A stretch of DNA of 64,000 nt from Geodermatophilus ruber (GTDB lineage: Bacteria; Actinomycetota; Actinomycetes; Mycobacteriales; Geodermatophilaceae), in assembly GCF_900114385.1 (NCBI RefSeq), contig NZ_FOSW01000003.1, positions 459,422 through 523,421 on the forward strand, read 5' to 3'. A program made the position numbers and the translations under genes. Positions 35,568 to 43,994 of this stretch are shown here, one piece after another. Position 1 is the first letter of the stretch. Each line of letters begins with the position of its first letter. The notes under the pieces were generated by a model that had not been told where the DNA came from, made no database searches, and worked only from the letters and a program-made list of their open reading frames with translations.

Positions 35568-37291
35568 CCGACGGCCTCGAGCGCAGCAGCGCCCTGTCCT
35601 CCGCGGGCAGGGCGCACGCCATGGCCGAGATGGAGTCGGGCGAGCTCGACGTCCTGGTCGTGGGAGGCGGTGTCGTCGGCACCGGCTGCGCGCTGGACGC
35701 CGTCACCCGCGGGCTGCGGGTCGGGCTGGTCGAGGCGCGGGACTGGGCGAGCGGCACCTCCAGCCGGTCCAGCAAGCTGCTGCACGGCGGGCTGCGCTAC
35801 CTGGAGATGCTCGACTTCGCCCTGGTCAGGGAGGCGCTGCACGAACGCGGGCTGCACCTGCAGCGCCTGGCCCCCCACCTGGCCCGGCCGGTGCCCTTCC
35901 TCTACCCGCTGGAGCACCGGCTCTGGGAACGGGCCTACGTGGGGGCGGGCATAGCACTCTACGACGCGATGGCCCTCACCTCGGGTCACGGCCGGGGGCT
36001 GCCGCACCACCGGCACATGACCCGGCGCCGGGCGCTGCGCGAAGCCCCCTGCCTCAAGCCCGACAGCCTGGTCGGCGCCATCCAGTACTGGGACGGGCAG
36101 GTCGACGACGCCCGCCACGTCATGATGATCGCTCGGACCGCCGCGGCGTACGGGGCGCTCTGCGCCAACCGGGTGGAGGTCGTGACCTTCCTGCGTCAGG
36201 GCGAGCGGGTCACCGGCGCGCGCGCCCGCGACCTGGAGACCGGACGCGAGTTCGACATCGAGGCCGATCAGGTCATCAACGCCACCGGCGTCTGGACCGA
36301 CGACACGCAGAGCATGGTCGGCACCCGGGGGCAGATCCACGTGCAGGCCAGCAAGGGCATCCACCTGGTCGTCCCGCGGGACCGGATCAACTCGTCCACC
36401 GGCATCATCCTGCGGACCGAGAAGAGCGTCCTGTTCGTCATCCCGTGGGGACGGCACTGGATCGTCGGCACGACGGACACGCCCTGGACGTACGACAAGG
36501 CCCACCCCGCCGCCACCGCCGCCGACATCGAATACGTCCTCGACCACGTCAACGCCGTCCTCCGGACACCGTTGACGCACGCCGACGTGGAGGGTGTGTA
36601 CGCCGGGCTGCGGCCGTTGCTGACCGGGGAGTCCGACGCGACGAGCAAGCTCTCCCGGGAGCACGTCGTCGCCCATCCCGCCCCGGGCCTCGTCGTCGTC
36701 GCGGGCGGCAAGTACACGACCTACCGGGTGATGGCCAAGGACGCGGTCGACGAAGCGAGCCGGGCCCTCGACGAACGGGTGCCCGAGTCCATCACCGACG
36801 AGGTCCCGCTGGTCGGTGCGGAGGGCTACCACGCGCTGTGGAACCAGCGGCACGAGCTCGCTGCGGAGTCGGGCCTGCACGTCGCCCGGATCGAGCACCT
36901 GCTCCGCCGGCAGGGCACCCTCGTCCTCGACCTGCTGCCACTGGTGGCCGACGACCCGAGCCTGGGGCAGCCGCTCGCGGGCACGGAGGACTACCTGCGG
37001 GCCGAGGTCGTGTACGCGGCCTCGCACGAAGGCGCCCGTCACCTCGACGACGTGCTCGCCCGGCGCACCCGGATCTCGATCGAGACCTGGCACCGTGGAC
37101 TCGAGTCCGCCGAGGAGGCCGCCCGGCTGATGGGCGAGGTCCTCGGCTGGGACGAGGAGCAGATCAAGCGCGAGGTCAACTTCTACGAGCGGCGGGTCGC
37201 GGCGGAACGGAAATCGCAGGAGCAGCCCGACGACGCGTTCGCCGACGCCGCGCGACTGGAGGCCGGCGACGTGGTCCCGACCGCGTCCTAG
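35564..37291 (+). CDS. glpD: Glycerol-3-phosphate dehydrogenase, FAD-dependent
   Basis: A 575-residue flavoprotein that oxidises glycerol-3-phosphate to DHAP and gives electrons to the quinone pool. The FAD fold is [20 protein letters not shown] near residue 28, followed by [16 protein letters not shown], and [13 protein letters not shown] and [14 protein letters not shown] further on. The C-terminal domain of the GlpD family is complete. The GTG start overlaps the glpK stop; an alternative ATG at 35621 would give a shorter N-terminus. End of glpFKD. Confidence 0.95.
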   Translation: MTDGLERSSALSSAGRAHAMAEMESGELDVLVVGGGVVGTGCALDAVTRGLRVGLVEARDWASGTSSRSSKLLHGGLRYLEMLDFALVREALHERGLHLQRLAPHLARPVPFLYPLEHRLWERAYVGAGIALYDAMALTSGHGRGLPHHRHMTRRRALREAPCLKPDSLVGAIQYWDGQVDDARHVMMIARTAAAYGALCANRVEVVTFLRQGERVTGARARDLETGREFDIEADQVINATGVWTDDTQSMVGTRGQIHVQASKGIHLVVPRDRINSSTGIILRTEKSVLFVIPWGRHWIVGTTDTPWTYDKAHPAATAADIEYVLDHVNAVLRTPLTHADVEGVYAGLRPLLTGESDATSKLSREHVVAHPAPGLVVVAGGKYTTYRVMAKDAVDEASRALDERVPESITDEVPLVGAEGYHALWNQRHELAAESGLHVARIEHLLRRQGTLVLDLLPLVADDPSLGQPLAGTEDYLRAEVVYAASHEGARHLDDVLARRTRISIETWHRGLESAEEAARLMGEVLGWDEEQIKREVNFYERRVAAERKSQEQPDDAFADAARLEAGDVVPTAS

Positions 37292-37351
37292 CTCCGACGT
37301 GGCGGCACCCCTACCGTCCGCCGTGACCTGCGGGTTCAGCCGTCGCGGTGC

Positions 37352-37368
37352 CTGCGTGTCGCACGCAG
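37352..37368. terminator. Small hairpin after glpD
   Basis: CTGCGTG-TCG-CACGCAG is a perfect 7-bp stem with a three-base loop, 60 bases after the glpD stop and ahead of the convergent recombinase gene. It may terminate glpFKD; no T-tract follows. The remainder of 37292-37566 contains no gene I can support. Confidence 0.4.
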
Positions 37369-37566
37369 TCCCCGGCAGACGACGCGGATGTCCACCCTGC
37401 CGACGAGGCGCACCCCTTCGACCACCGGGAGAGGTCGGATCTGGGCGGAGGCAGATCAGGAATCGGAGACGCGGCGCAGCCAATCGGCGTCCCCCGCGCC
37501 AGCGACGGCGACGACCCCTTCGCCCGGCTCGACCGGTCGGGCGCTGTCCGTCCGGCCGGCTCACCG

Positions 37567-38592
37567 TCAGAGGCCGAGGGACCCGGAGGCGGGGTCGGCC
37601 CACCGGCTGGAGGCGTCGTAGGACCGGACCACCAGGGACTTCCACCGGCCGGTCCGGCTGATCTCCTTCTCGCTCACCCCCTGGGCGTAGGCGGTGGTGG
37701 CGAAGCCGCGGCGCAGCGAGTGCGGCGACAGGCCCTCGGCGGAGACCCCGGCGCGGGCGGCGGCGCGCGCCAGGATCAGGTCCACGCTGCGGGTGCTCAG
37801 CCCGGTCGTGCCCAGGCGCTGGCTCGCGCCCTTGCCGACGCTGCGGAACAGCGGCCCGCGGGTCGCCCCCTGCGCGGCGAGCGCCGCGGTCCAGGCGCGG
37901 AGCGCGCGGACCGGGCAGGTGACCGCGCGGACGCCCTCGGCCAGGGCCAGGGTCTCGCCGCGGCCCTCCTGGTCGGTCTTGCTGAACCGGAGCACGACGT
38001 CGAGGCCGCCGTGGCCGGCCGGGGCGAGGTCCTCGATCCGCAGCGCCACCAGGTCGGAGGCCCGCAGGCCCAGGGCGTAGCCCAGGAGCAGCAGCGCACG
38101 GTCGCGCCGCCCGGCGAGCGTGTCGGGGAGGCCCTCGACGAGCGCGCGGACGGTGGCGGTGTCGATCGCGCGGGCCCGGCGGGGCCGGTGGCCGCTGTGC
38201 GCGGCGGTGCGGCGGATCCCGGCGAGGGTGCGGCGCACCCCCTCGGTGTCCCCGGGCGCGGGATGCCCGGCCGCCCGGTGGGCGTCGTTGAGCCCGGACA
38301 ACCGCCGGGCGATGTACCGCGGAGCGTGGCCGGCGTCGGCCAGGTGCGCCAGCCAGGCGGCGACGGCCAGGGGGTCGGCGGGCAGCGCGGTGAGGCCGCG
38401 GGCGGTGCACCACCGCCGCCAGGCGGCCACGTCCTGGGCATAGGCCCGGCGGGTGGACTCGGCCTGCGACGCCGAGAGGTAGGAGCCGACCGCGTCGAGT
38501 TCACCGGGCGGCAGCAGCCCGGGCGGCGCCGGCCGGGCGCCGGGTGGCGCGGGGTGGCCGGGGGGATCCCCGGGGCGGAGCGGATCGGGCAT
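37567..38592 (-). CDS. Tyrosine recombinase / integrase
   Basis: A 341-residue tyrosine recombinase. The N-terminal SAM-like DNA-binding domain spans residues about 40-135 (STRRAYAQDVAAWRRWCTAR). The catalytic domain has the first Arg in YALGLRASDLVALR, HSLRRGFATTAYAQG with the H-x-x-R, the GRWKS segment, and a Tyr in VVRSYDASSRW close to the C-terminus. All core residues are present, so it looks active. It would cut and join DNA at specific sites, but no att duplication or tRNA target was found nearby. Divergent from the coiled-coil gene at 38737. Confidence 0.92.
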   Translation of the reverse strand: MPDPLRPGDPPGHPAPPGARPAPPGLLPPGELDAVGSYLSASQAESTRRAYAQDVAAWRRWCTARGLTALPADPLAVAAWLAHLADAGHAPRYIARRLSGLNDAHRAAGHPAPGDTEGVRRTLAGIRRTAAHSGHRPRRARAIDTATVRALVEGLPDTLAGRRDRALLLLGYALGLRASDLVALRIEDLAPAGHGGLDVVLRFSKTDQEGRGETLALAEGVRAVTCPVRALRAWTAALAAQGATRGPLFRSVGKGASQRLGTTGLSTRSVDLILARAAARAGVSAEGLSPHSLRRGFATTAYAQGVSEKEISRTGRWKSLVVRSYDASSRWADPASGSLGL

Positions 38593-38621
38593 CGGGGCTC
38601 CGTCGGACGACGGCGGGTTTC

Positions 38622-38650
38622 GGTTCGGAGAAAGCGGACTTCTTCGAACC
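38622..38650. repeat. Inverted repeat between recombinase and coiled-coil gene
   Basis: GGTTCGGAGAAAG (38622-38634) pairs with CTTCTTCGAACC (38639-38650) with one mismatch and one bulge. It lies in the 145-bp divergent gap, 30 bases from the recombinase start, and could be a recombinase or regulator binding site. A second imperfect palindrome, ATGGATGG...CCATCTAT, lies at 38701-38728 just before the other gene. Confidence 0.5.
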
Positions 38651-38736
38651 CATCGCAGTCTGCCGCGCCCGGCGCCGGGCCGCAGCCGCGGCCGCAATGC
38701 ATGGATGGCGGCGCTGCACCCATCTATCTTGTGGGC

Positions 38737-39858
38737 ATGGCCGGGCTTTCCGGTGAGTCCCCGCCCCCTGCCCGGTGCGCCTATCCCGGCTGCCGGCGGG
38801 CCCCGCAGCCCCGCGTGCCCGGGCGCAGCGGCCCGCCACCGAAGTACTGCGCGGACCCCGGGCACGATCCCGAGTCCGCCCGCCGGGCGCGGGTGCGGGC
38901 CACCCGGGACACGACCTCCCGGGTGGCCGCGACCGCCGCCGCGTTGGTGGAGGAGCTCCCCCCCGAGGGCCGGATCCGTCACCTGGTGCGCCAGTGGGCC
39001 CTGGCCACCCGGGAGGCGGCCGTCGCGGCCGACGCCCAGGCGGGTCTGCTCTCTGCGGCCGCCGACGCGCTCGACGAGTACCGGGACCACGCGACCGTGG
39101 AGGCCCGGATCACCCAGGCGACCGCCGAGGTGGCCGCGGCCCACGCCGCCCAGGCCCGCACCGAGGAGCGGGCCCACCTCGCCGAGCAGCGGGCCGGTGC
39201 GGCCGAGCAGCGCGCCACGGAGGCCGAGGAGGCGCGCGGGGCCGCCGCGCGCGCCGTCCGGGTCGCCGCGGCCGCGCAGCAGGCAGCCGAGAGCGCCCGC
39301 GACGAGTCGGCGGAGCAGCGCCGCGCCGCCGAGCAGGACCGGCAGGCCGCCGCCCGGGACGCCGACGAGGCACGGCAGGCCGCGCAGCGCGCCCGCGAGG
39401 AGGCCGGCCGCGAGCACGACGCCCTCGTCGAGGCGCGCGCCGCGTGGGCGGTCACCGAGCGCACGCTGCGCGCGTCCCTCGCGGTCACCGCCCGCGACCG
39501 CGACGATGCGCTGACTGCGCGGGACGAGGCACGCCGCGCGGCGGCGGCGGCGCAGCAGCGGGCCCGCGACGCCGACCGCGAACGGGCCGAGGCCCGACGG
39601 GCCGAGCGGGTCGCGCAGGAGCGGGCCGAGCGGGCCACGGCCGCGGCGGCCGCTGCCGAGCAGGCCCGTCAGGCGGCCGGCACCGACGCGGCCGTCGCCC
39701 ACCACCGTGCCGACGACGCCGAGCGGCGGGCGGCGCAGGCCGCCGCCGGCGCCCGCACCGCGGCCGAGCGCGCCGGTGCGCTCAGCGCCGAGGTCGCGGC
39801 CCTCCGCACCCGGATCGAGGGCCTGACCGCCGACCGTTCGCCGCGCGGCGCGGACTGA
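38737..39858 (+). CDS. Zinc-motif plus long coiled-coil protein (KfrA-like)
   Basis: A 373-residue protein with an N-terminal possible zinc site, CAYPGCRR...PKYCADPGHDP (residues about 13-50), a short helical domain (RIRHLVRQWALATREAAVAA), then some 230 residues of heptad-rich Ala/Glu/Arg/Gln sequence predicted to form one long coiled coil. This layout resembles plasmid KfrA-type and related actinobacterial DNA-binding coiled-coil proteins that sit beside recombinases. It may organise DNA or regulate the divergent recombinase. The ATG at 38737 is two codons after a possible GTG. Function is inferred only from architecture. Confidence 0.75.
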   Translation: MAGLSGESPPPARCAYPGCRRAPQPRVPGRSGPPPKYCADPGHDPESARRARVRATRDTTSRVAATAAALVEELPPEGRIRHLVRQWALATREAAVAADAQAGLLSAAADALDEYRDHATVEARITQATAEVAAAHAAQARTEERAHLAEQRAGAAEQRATEAEEARGAAARAVRVAAAAQQAAESARDESAEQRRAAEQDRQAAARDADEARQAAQRAREEAGREHDALVEARAAWAVTERTLRASLAVTARDRDDALTARDEARRAAAAAQQRARDADRERAEARRAERVAQERAERATAAAAAAEQARQAAGTDAAVAHHRADDAERRAAQAAAGARTAAERAGALSAEVAALRTRIEGLTADRSPRGAD

Positions 39859-40087
39859 CCGGCGCGGCGCGTGCCGAGCCACGGCACCGCCCGGTTCGCC
39901 ACGACGCACGCGATGGGCTTCATCGCCGTGCGGGGACGGCGGGTACCTCGTCCCCGCCCACCTGCGCCGGGCTGTCCGGGGCCGGTGGCGAGCCGGTCAC
40001 GGGGCCGCGCCGCAATCCGGTTCACGGAGGTGACGCCGCCGGTAGCGTCCGTGAGCTGGGTCACTTCGGCGGGCGGAGGCGCACATC

Positions 40088-41596
40088 ATGACGACGATCG
40101 AGCAGGCGAGCGGCGCGGAGCCGCGCGGCGGCGGCGTGGAGCACGTCGACGTCCTCGTGGTCGGGGCCGGCGTCTCCGGTATCGATGCCGCCTACCACCT
40201 CCGGGAGCGCTTCCCCGAGCGGTCCTTCGCCGTCCTGGACGCGCAGGAGGACCGGGGCGGCACGTGGTGGACCCACCGCTACCCCGGCGTGCGCTCGGAC
40301 AGCGACCTGTTCACCTACGGCTACCGGTTCAAGCCCTGGACCGGCCCCTCGATCGCGGCCGGCGAGGAGATCCTGGCCTACCTCGACGAGGTCATCGCCG
40401 AGAACGGGCTGGCCGGCTACATCCGCTACCAGCACCGTGTCACCGCGGCCCGCTGGTCGAGCGGGGACCACCGGTGGACCGTGGAGGTCACCAGGGGCGA
40501 CACCGGGGAGCAGCTGCGCCTCACCACCGACTTCCTGTGGATGTGCCAGGGCTACTACAACCACGCCCGGCCCTACCAGCCGCGGTGGGAGGGCATGGAC
40601 CGCTTCGCGGGTGTCGTCGTCCACCCGCAGCGGTGGCCGGTGGACCTGGACTACAGCGGCAAGCGTGTCGTCGTCATCGGCTCGGGCTCCACCGCGTCGA
40701 CCCTCATCCCCGCCATCGCGGAGAAGGCGGCGCACGTGACCATGCTGCAGCGCTCGCCGTCCTACTACTTCGCCCCGCCCACGACCCACGAGCTCGCCGT
40801 GACGCTGCGCCAGCTCGACATCCCGGAGGAGTGGACGCACGAGATCCTCCGCCGCCAGTACATCTCGCAGTACCACTGGCTGGCCCGGATGTCGTTCGAG
40901 GCGCCCGACGAGCTGCACACGTTCCTCATCGAGTCCATGCGCCCGCTGCTGCCCGAGGGCTTCGACGTCGAGAAGCACTTCACGCCCCGCTACCGCCCGT
41001 GGCAGCAGCGCATCGCGATCGTCCCGGACGGCGACCTCTTCGCGGCGGTGCGCGAGGGCAGGGTGTCCATCGTCACCGACACCATCGCGGAGTTCACCGA
41101 GAAGGGCATCCGCGTCGGCTCGGGCGAGGAGATCCCGGCCGACGTCGTCGTCACCGCCACGGGCTTCAACCTGTCGCTCCTCGGTGACGTCGCGTTCACC
41201 GTCGACGGCGAACCGGTCGACTTCCCCCAGCGGGTCACCTGGCGCGGGGTCATGATCGCCGGGGTGCCGAACATGGCGTACATGTTCGGCTACTTCCGGC
41301 ACAGCTGGACGCTGCGGGTGGACCTGGTCAGCGACCTGGTCTGCCGGCTGCTCGAGACCATGCAGGCGAAGGGCGCCGCCACGGTCGTCCCCACCCTCCG
41401 GCCGGAGGACGACGGCATGCAGCTGCGCCCGTGGTCCGATCCGGAGAACTTCAACGCCGGGTACGTGCTGCGCTCGCAGCACATCCTGTTCAAGCAGGGC
41501 GACCGGGAGCCGTGGACCCACATGCTGGAGCACGAGCAGGAGCGGGAGATCCTGCCGAACGCCGACCTCGACGACGGGTCGCTCGTCTACCGCTGA
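40088..41596 (+). CDS. Flavin monooxygenase, Baeyer-Villiger type
   Basis: A 502-residue class B monooxygenase. The FAD fold is VLVVGAGVSGIDAAYHLRE near residue 22, the second dinucleotide (NADPH) fold is VVVIGSGSTASTLIPAI near 195, and FAGVVVHPQRWP near 174 matches the fingerprint FxGxxxHxxxWP of Baeyer-Villiger monooxygenases. The VTATGFN motif of the FMO superfamily is near 355. It would insert oxygen into a ketone or oxidise N/S atoms; substrate unknown. It stands alone. Confidence 0.93.
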   Translation: MTTIEQASGAEPRGGGVEHVDVLVVGAGVSGIDAAYHLRERFPERSFAVLDAQEDRGGTWWTHRYPGVRSDSDLFTYGYRFKPWTGPSIAAGEEILAYLDEVIAENGLAGYIRYQHRVTAARWSSGDHRWTVEVTRGDTGEQLRLTTDFLWMCQGYYNHARPYQPRWEGMDRFAGVVVHPQRWPVDLDYSGKRVVVIGSGSTASTLIPAIAEKAAHVTMLQRSPSYYFAPPTTHELAVTLRQLDIPEEWTHEILRRQYISQYHWLARMSFEAPDELHTFLIESMRPLLPEGFDVEKHFTPRYRPWQQRIAIVPDGDLFAAVREGRVSIVTDTIAEFTEKGIRVGSGEEIPADVVVTATGFNLSLLGDVAFTVDGEPVDFPQRVTWRGVMIAGVPNMAYMFGYFRHSWTLRVDLVSDLVCRLLETMQAKGAATVVPTLRPEDDGMQLRPWSDPENFNAGYVLRSQHILFKQGDREPWTHMLEHEQEREILPNADLDDGSLVYR

Positions 41597-41629
41597 CCAC
41601 GAGCGGCTGCCCCCACGCCCGGAGGTGGA

Positions 41630-42619
41630 TCAGCCGAAGGTGAAGACCAACGCCTCCGCACCGGGGGCGGCGAACTCGATCTCGAACTGCCGGTCGGCGA
41701 CGGACGGCGGTTGCCGGATCAGCTGGTGCAGCCGCGGCTCGGAGAGCACCCCGCCGCCCCGCTCGTCCACGTCGGCCCCGTGGGCGCCGCCCGGCGGCCG
41801 TCCGTCGAGGAGCACCCGGAAGGGTACGGGCGCTCCGCGGGCCCCCGGGCCCATGACGAGGTGGAGGTCCCGGGCGTGGAAGCGGCAGGAGATCACCCCG
41901 CCGGCCTCGTCGAGCACGGCGGCCTCGCTCCCCACGGTCCAGGTCCCGGCCAGGGCCCAGTGGTCGGGCCGCAGCCGCGCCGGGAGGGAGTAGGACCGGC
42001 TCTCGTCCGGCACCGGTCCCTCGGGGGAGGCGAAGCCGCCGGTCCGCTCGTAGCCGAGGTAGGTCTCCCCCGATTCCAGGGAACCCCAGTCGGCGGCGGC
42101 CTCCACGCCGTCGCCGGCGACCGGGCCGAGCGGCGGGCCGACCGGGTCGGCGCCGGACTCGGCCAGCAGCTGCCGGATCACCTGCTCGGAGCGCTCGAAG
42201 TCCCCCTCGCCGAACCAGTGGTGCCGGACGCGGCCCGTGGCGTCGACGAAGTACAGCGCCGGCCAGTACCGGTTGGCGAAGGCACGCCAGATCGCGTAGT
42301 CGCTGTCGAGCGCGACCGGGTAGGTGATCCCGCTGCGCTCGACCGCCCGGCGGACGTTGCCGGCGTCCTGCTCGAAGGAGAACTCGGGCGTGTGCACGCC
42401 GAGGACGACCAGTCCCTGGTCCCGGTACCGCCCGGCCCACGCCCGGACGTGCGGGAGTGTCCGCAGCCAGTTGATGCAGGTGTAGGTCCAGAAGTCGACG
42501 AGCACGACCCGCCCGCGCAGCCCCTCCGGGGTCAACGGCTCGGTGTTGAGCCATCCGGTCGCGCCGTCGAGCGCCGGCATCCGGCCCTCCGCGCGCAGGG
42601 TCTGTCCGGGGCCGGCCAT
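41630..42619 (-). CDS. Thioredoxin-fold redoxin with C-terminal beta domain
   Basis: A 329-residue protein. Residues 1-150 form a TlpA/DipZ-like redoxin fold with VVLVDFWTYTCINWLRTLPH near residue 37 and a cis-Pro-type WPALYFVDATG segment near 120. The usual CxxC is CINW, so only one active-site Cys remains, as in peroxiredoxin-like or DipZ C-terminal proteins. The C-terminal half is a beta-rich domain similar to that following the redoxin in mycobacterial DipZ (TWTVGSEAAVLDE, then FEIEFAAPGAEALVFTFG). No transmembrane part is present. It starts five bases after the truncated hydrolase ORF. Confidence 0.85.
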   Translation of the reverse strand: MAGPGQTLRAEGRMPALDGATGWLNTEPLTPEGLRGRVVLVDFWTYTCINWLRTLPHVRAWAGRYRDQGLVVLGVHTPEFSFEQDAGNVRRAVERSGITYPVALDSDYAIWRAFANRYWPALYFVDATGRVRHHWFGEGDFERSEQVIRQLLAESGADPVGPPLGPVAGDGVEAAADWGSLESGETYLGYERTGGFASPEGPVPDESRSYSLPARLRPDHWALAGTWTVGSEAAVLDEAGGVISCRFHARDLHLVMGPGARGAPVPFRVLLDGRPPGGAHGADVDERGGGVLSEPRLHQLIRQPPSVADRQFEIEFAAPGAEALVFTFG

Positions 42620-42624
42620 CTGCC

Positions 42625-42831
42625 TCACCTCGCTGGTGTGGTCGGAGCGGGGACGCCGCTCTCGACGGCGCCCAGGACTTCGCCGTCGTCGGGGGGCGGC
42701 GCGACGGCGGTGCGGCCCCGCTGCTGCAGCAGTGCGATGACCTCGTTCCAGCTGGAGGCGTCGGCGAAGGCGCCGTGCAGCAGCACGACGGTGGGGTCGG
42801 GGCGCGCGGGCTGCTGGACATCCGGGTTCAT
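42625..42831 (-). pseudogene. Alpha/beta hydrolase fragment
   Basis: A 68-residue frame beginning with PTVVLLHGAFADASSWNEVI, the N-terminal strand and oxyanion His-Gly of alpha/beta hydrolases, followed by IALLQQRGRTAVAPPPDD. After about 50 residues the match ends and the frame closes. The catalytic Ser, acid and His regions are missing, and the redoxin gene begins five bases after the stop. It is a truncated hydrolase gene, probably created by deletion. Confidence 0.7.
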
Positions 42832-42943
42832 GGACGTGTGCTCCTCCCGTGACCGGTTCCGGGGCCCCACGCTCATCGCTCCGGCACCGTCGGACCTCAT
42901 CCGCGAGGGATGAGAGGGCGGGCCACCTCAGGGAGGGGCGGAC

Positions 42944-43066
42944 ATGTCGGCTTGCCCGCACGTCGACAAGCCGACATGTGCCTGCCGGGCACGCGTGCGC
43001 GCCATCGGGCGGCTGCTCGACGGCCTCATCACCCTGCACCGTGCCGCCGGCAACGGGGAGCCGTAG
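42944..43066 (+). CDS. Possible 40-residue Cys-containing protein
   Basis: A short plus-strand ORF with a strong GGGAGGGG ribosome-binding site seven bases before the ATG. The peptide begins MSACPHVDKPTCACRARVRA and continues with IGRLLDGLITLHRAAGNG, i.e. three Cys and one His followed by an amphipathic helix. No family is recognised. It lies in the gap between two minus-strand genes and converges on the aldo/keto reductase. The ribosome-binding site and composition argue for it; its size argues for caution. Confidence 0.4.
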   Translation: MSACPHVDKPTCACRARVRAIGRLLDGLITLHRAAGNGEP

Positions 43067-43078
43067 GCGGCGGGCCGG

Positions 43079-43885
43079 TCAGCGCGCGCCGGCCAGGCGC
43101 AGCACGTAGGCCCGCTCCTCCGGCCCGAACCACGGCGGCGCCCCCGCGGCGGCGTTCTCCGCCAGCCGGTCGGGACGGGCGGTGGCGGTCAGCGAGACGT
43201 GCACGCGCGGGTCGCTCAGCCCCCACTTGAGCAGGGCCTGCCCCCAGGTGGTGATCCCGAAGGGCTGCAGCGGAGCGAGCGCGGCCGGGCTGGGTTGCCG
43301 GCGCACGAGCCGTCCCTCGCCGAGCGGGCGCATGAGCAGGACGCCGAGGCCCAGCGCGTCGGCCAGCGGCAGGACCGTGCCCTCGACCTCCCGCTGCAGC
43401 GGGTTGTAGGGCACCTGGACGGTGTCGATGCGGCCGGTGGACATCAGCGCGGCCAGCTCGGGGAAGGCCGCCGCGGAGTAGTGGGTGGCGCCGATCAGTC
43501 CCACCCGCCCCTGGTCCCGGGCGGCCTCCAGCATCGGGAGGTGCGCGGGCCAGGCCACCAGGTTGTGGATCTGCATGAGGTCGACCCGGCCGCCGTACCA
43601 GTTCACGGCGCGGGCCAGCTGTGCCACGCCCTCGTCCGGGGACGGGGTCCAGACCTTGTCGGCGACGACGGCCTGGTCGCGCCGTCCGTCGAGCGCGGCG
43701 GCGAGCAGCCGCTCGGCGTCGCCGTACATGGGTGAGGTGTCGACGAGCCGGACGCCGACGGCGAGCGCGGTGTCGATCAGCTCGCGGTGCCGGCCGGCCG
43801 CGGCGGCGGCCTCGAGGCGCCGCCAGGTGCCCAGCCCGACCACCGGCACGCCGATCCGGCCCCGTCCCAGGCTCCGGTTCTCCAT
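43079..43885 (-). CDS. Aldo/keto reductase
   Basis: A 268-residue NADPH-dependent reductase of the AKR family. The catalytic Tyr is in LVDTSPMYGDAERLLAAALD (Asp and Tyr near residues 49 and 54), Lys is in VVADKVWTP near 77, and His in DLMQIHNLV near 107, completing the tetrad. It is slightly shorter than the common 280-330 residues but intact. It might reduce aldehydes such as those made by the dehydratase or the monooxygenase, though neither is adjacent. Confidence 0.92.
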   Translation of the reverse strand: MENRSLGRGRIGVPVVGLGTWRRLEAAAAAGRHRELIDTALAVGVRLVDTSPMYGDAERLLAAALDGRRDQAVVADKVWTPSPDEGVAQLARAVNWYGGRVDLMQIHNLVAWPAHLPMLEAARDQGRVGLIGATHYSAAAFPELAALMSTGRIDTVQVPYNPLQREVEGTVLPLADALGLGVLLMRPLGEGRLVRRQPSPAALAPLQPFGITTWGQALLKWGLSDPRVHVSLTATARPDRLAENAAAGAPPWFGPEERAYVLRLAGAR

Positions 43886-43994
43886 GTCGGCTCCCCTCGC
43901 GCGGTTCGGCCTGCCGCTGCCCGTGTACCCCTCCGGCGCCGGTGTCCCCTGCCGCGGCGCGGAATTCCCGGTGCGGTCGGGACGACGCGGTGGG

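Noticed and set aside
35510..38413. A 967-codon minus-strand frame opposite glpD and the recombinase region
   Set aside because: Antisense shadow; it contains no family motifs while glpD and the recombinase are clear.
38622..38650. SOS box in the recombinase promoter (CGAACC near 38645)
   Set aside because: No GTTCG at the required four-base spacing; it is one arm of a different inverted repeat.
37292..40087. Integrated element with att sites around the recombinase
   Set aside because: No tRNA gene and no direct repeat at both flanks could be seen by eye; the region also lacks other mobile genes.
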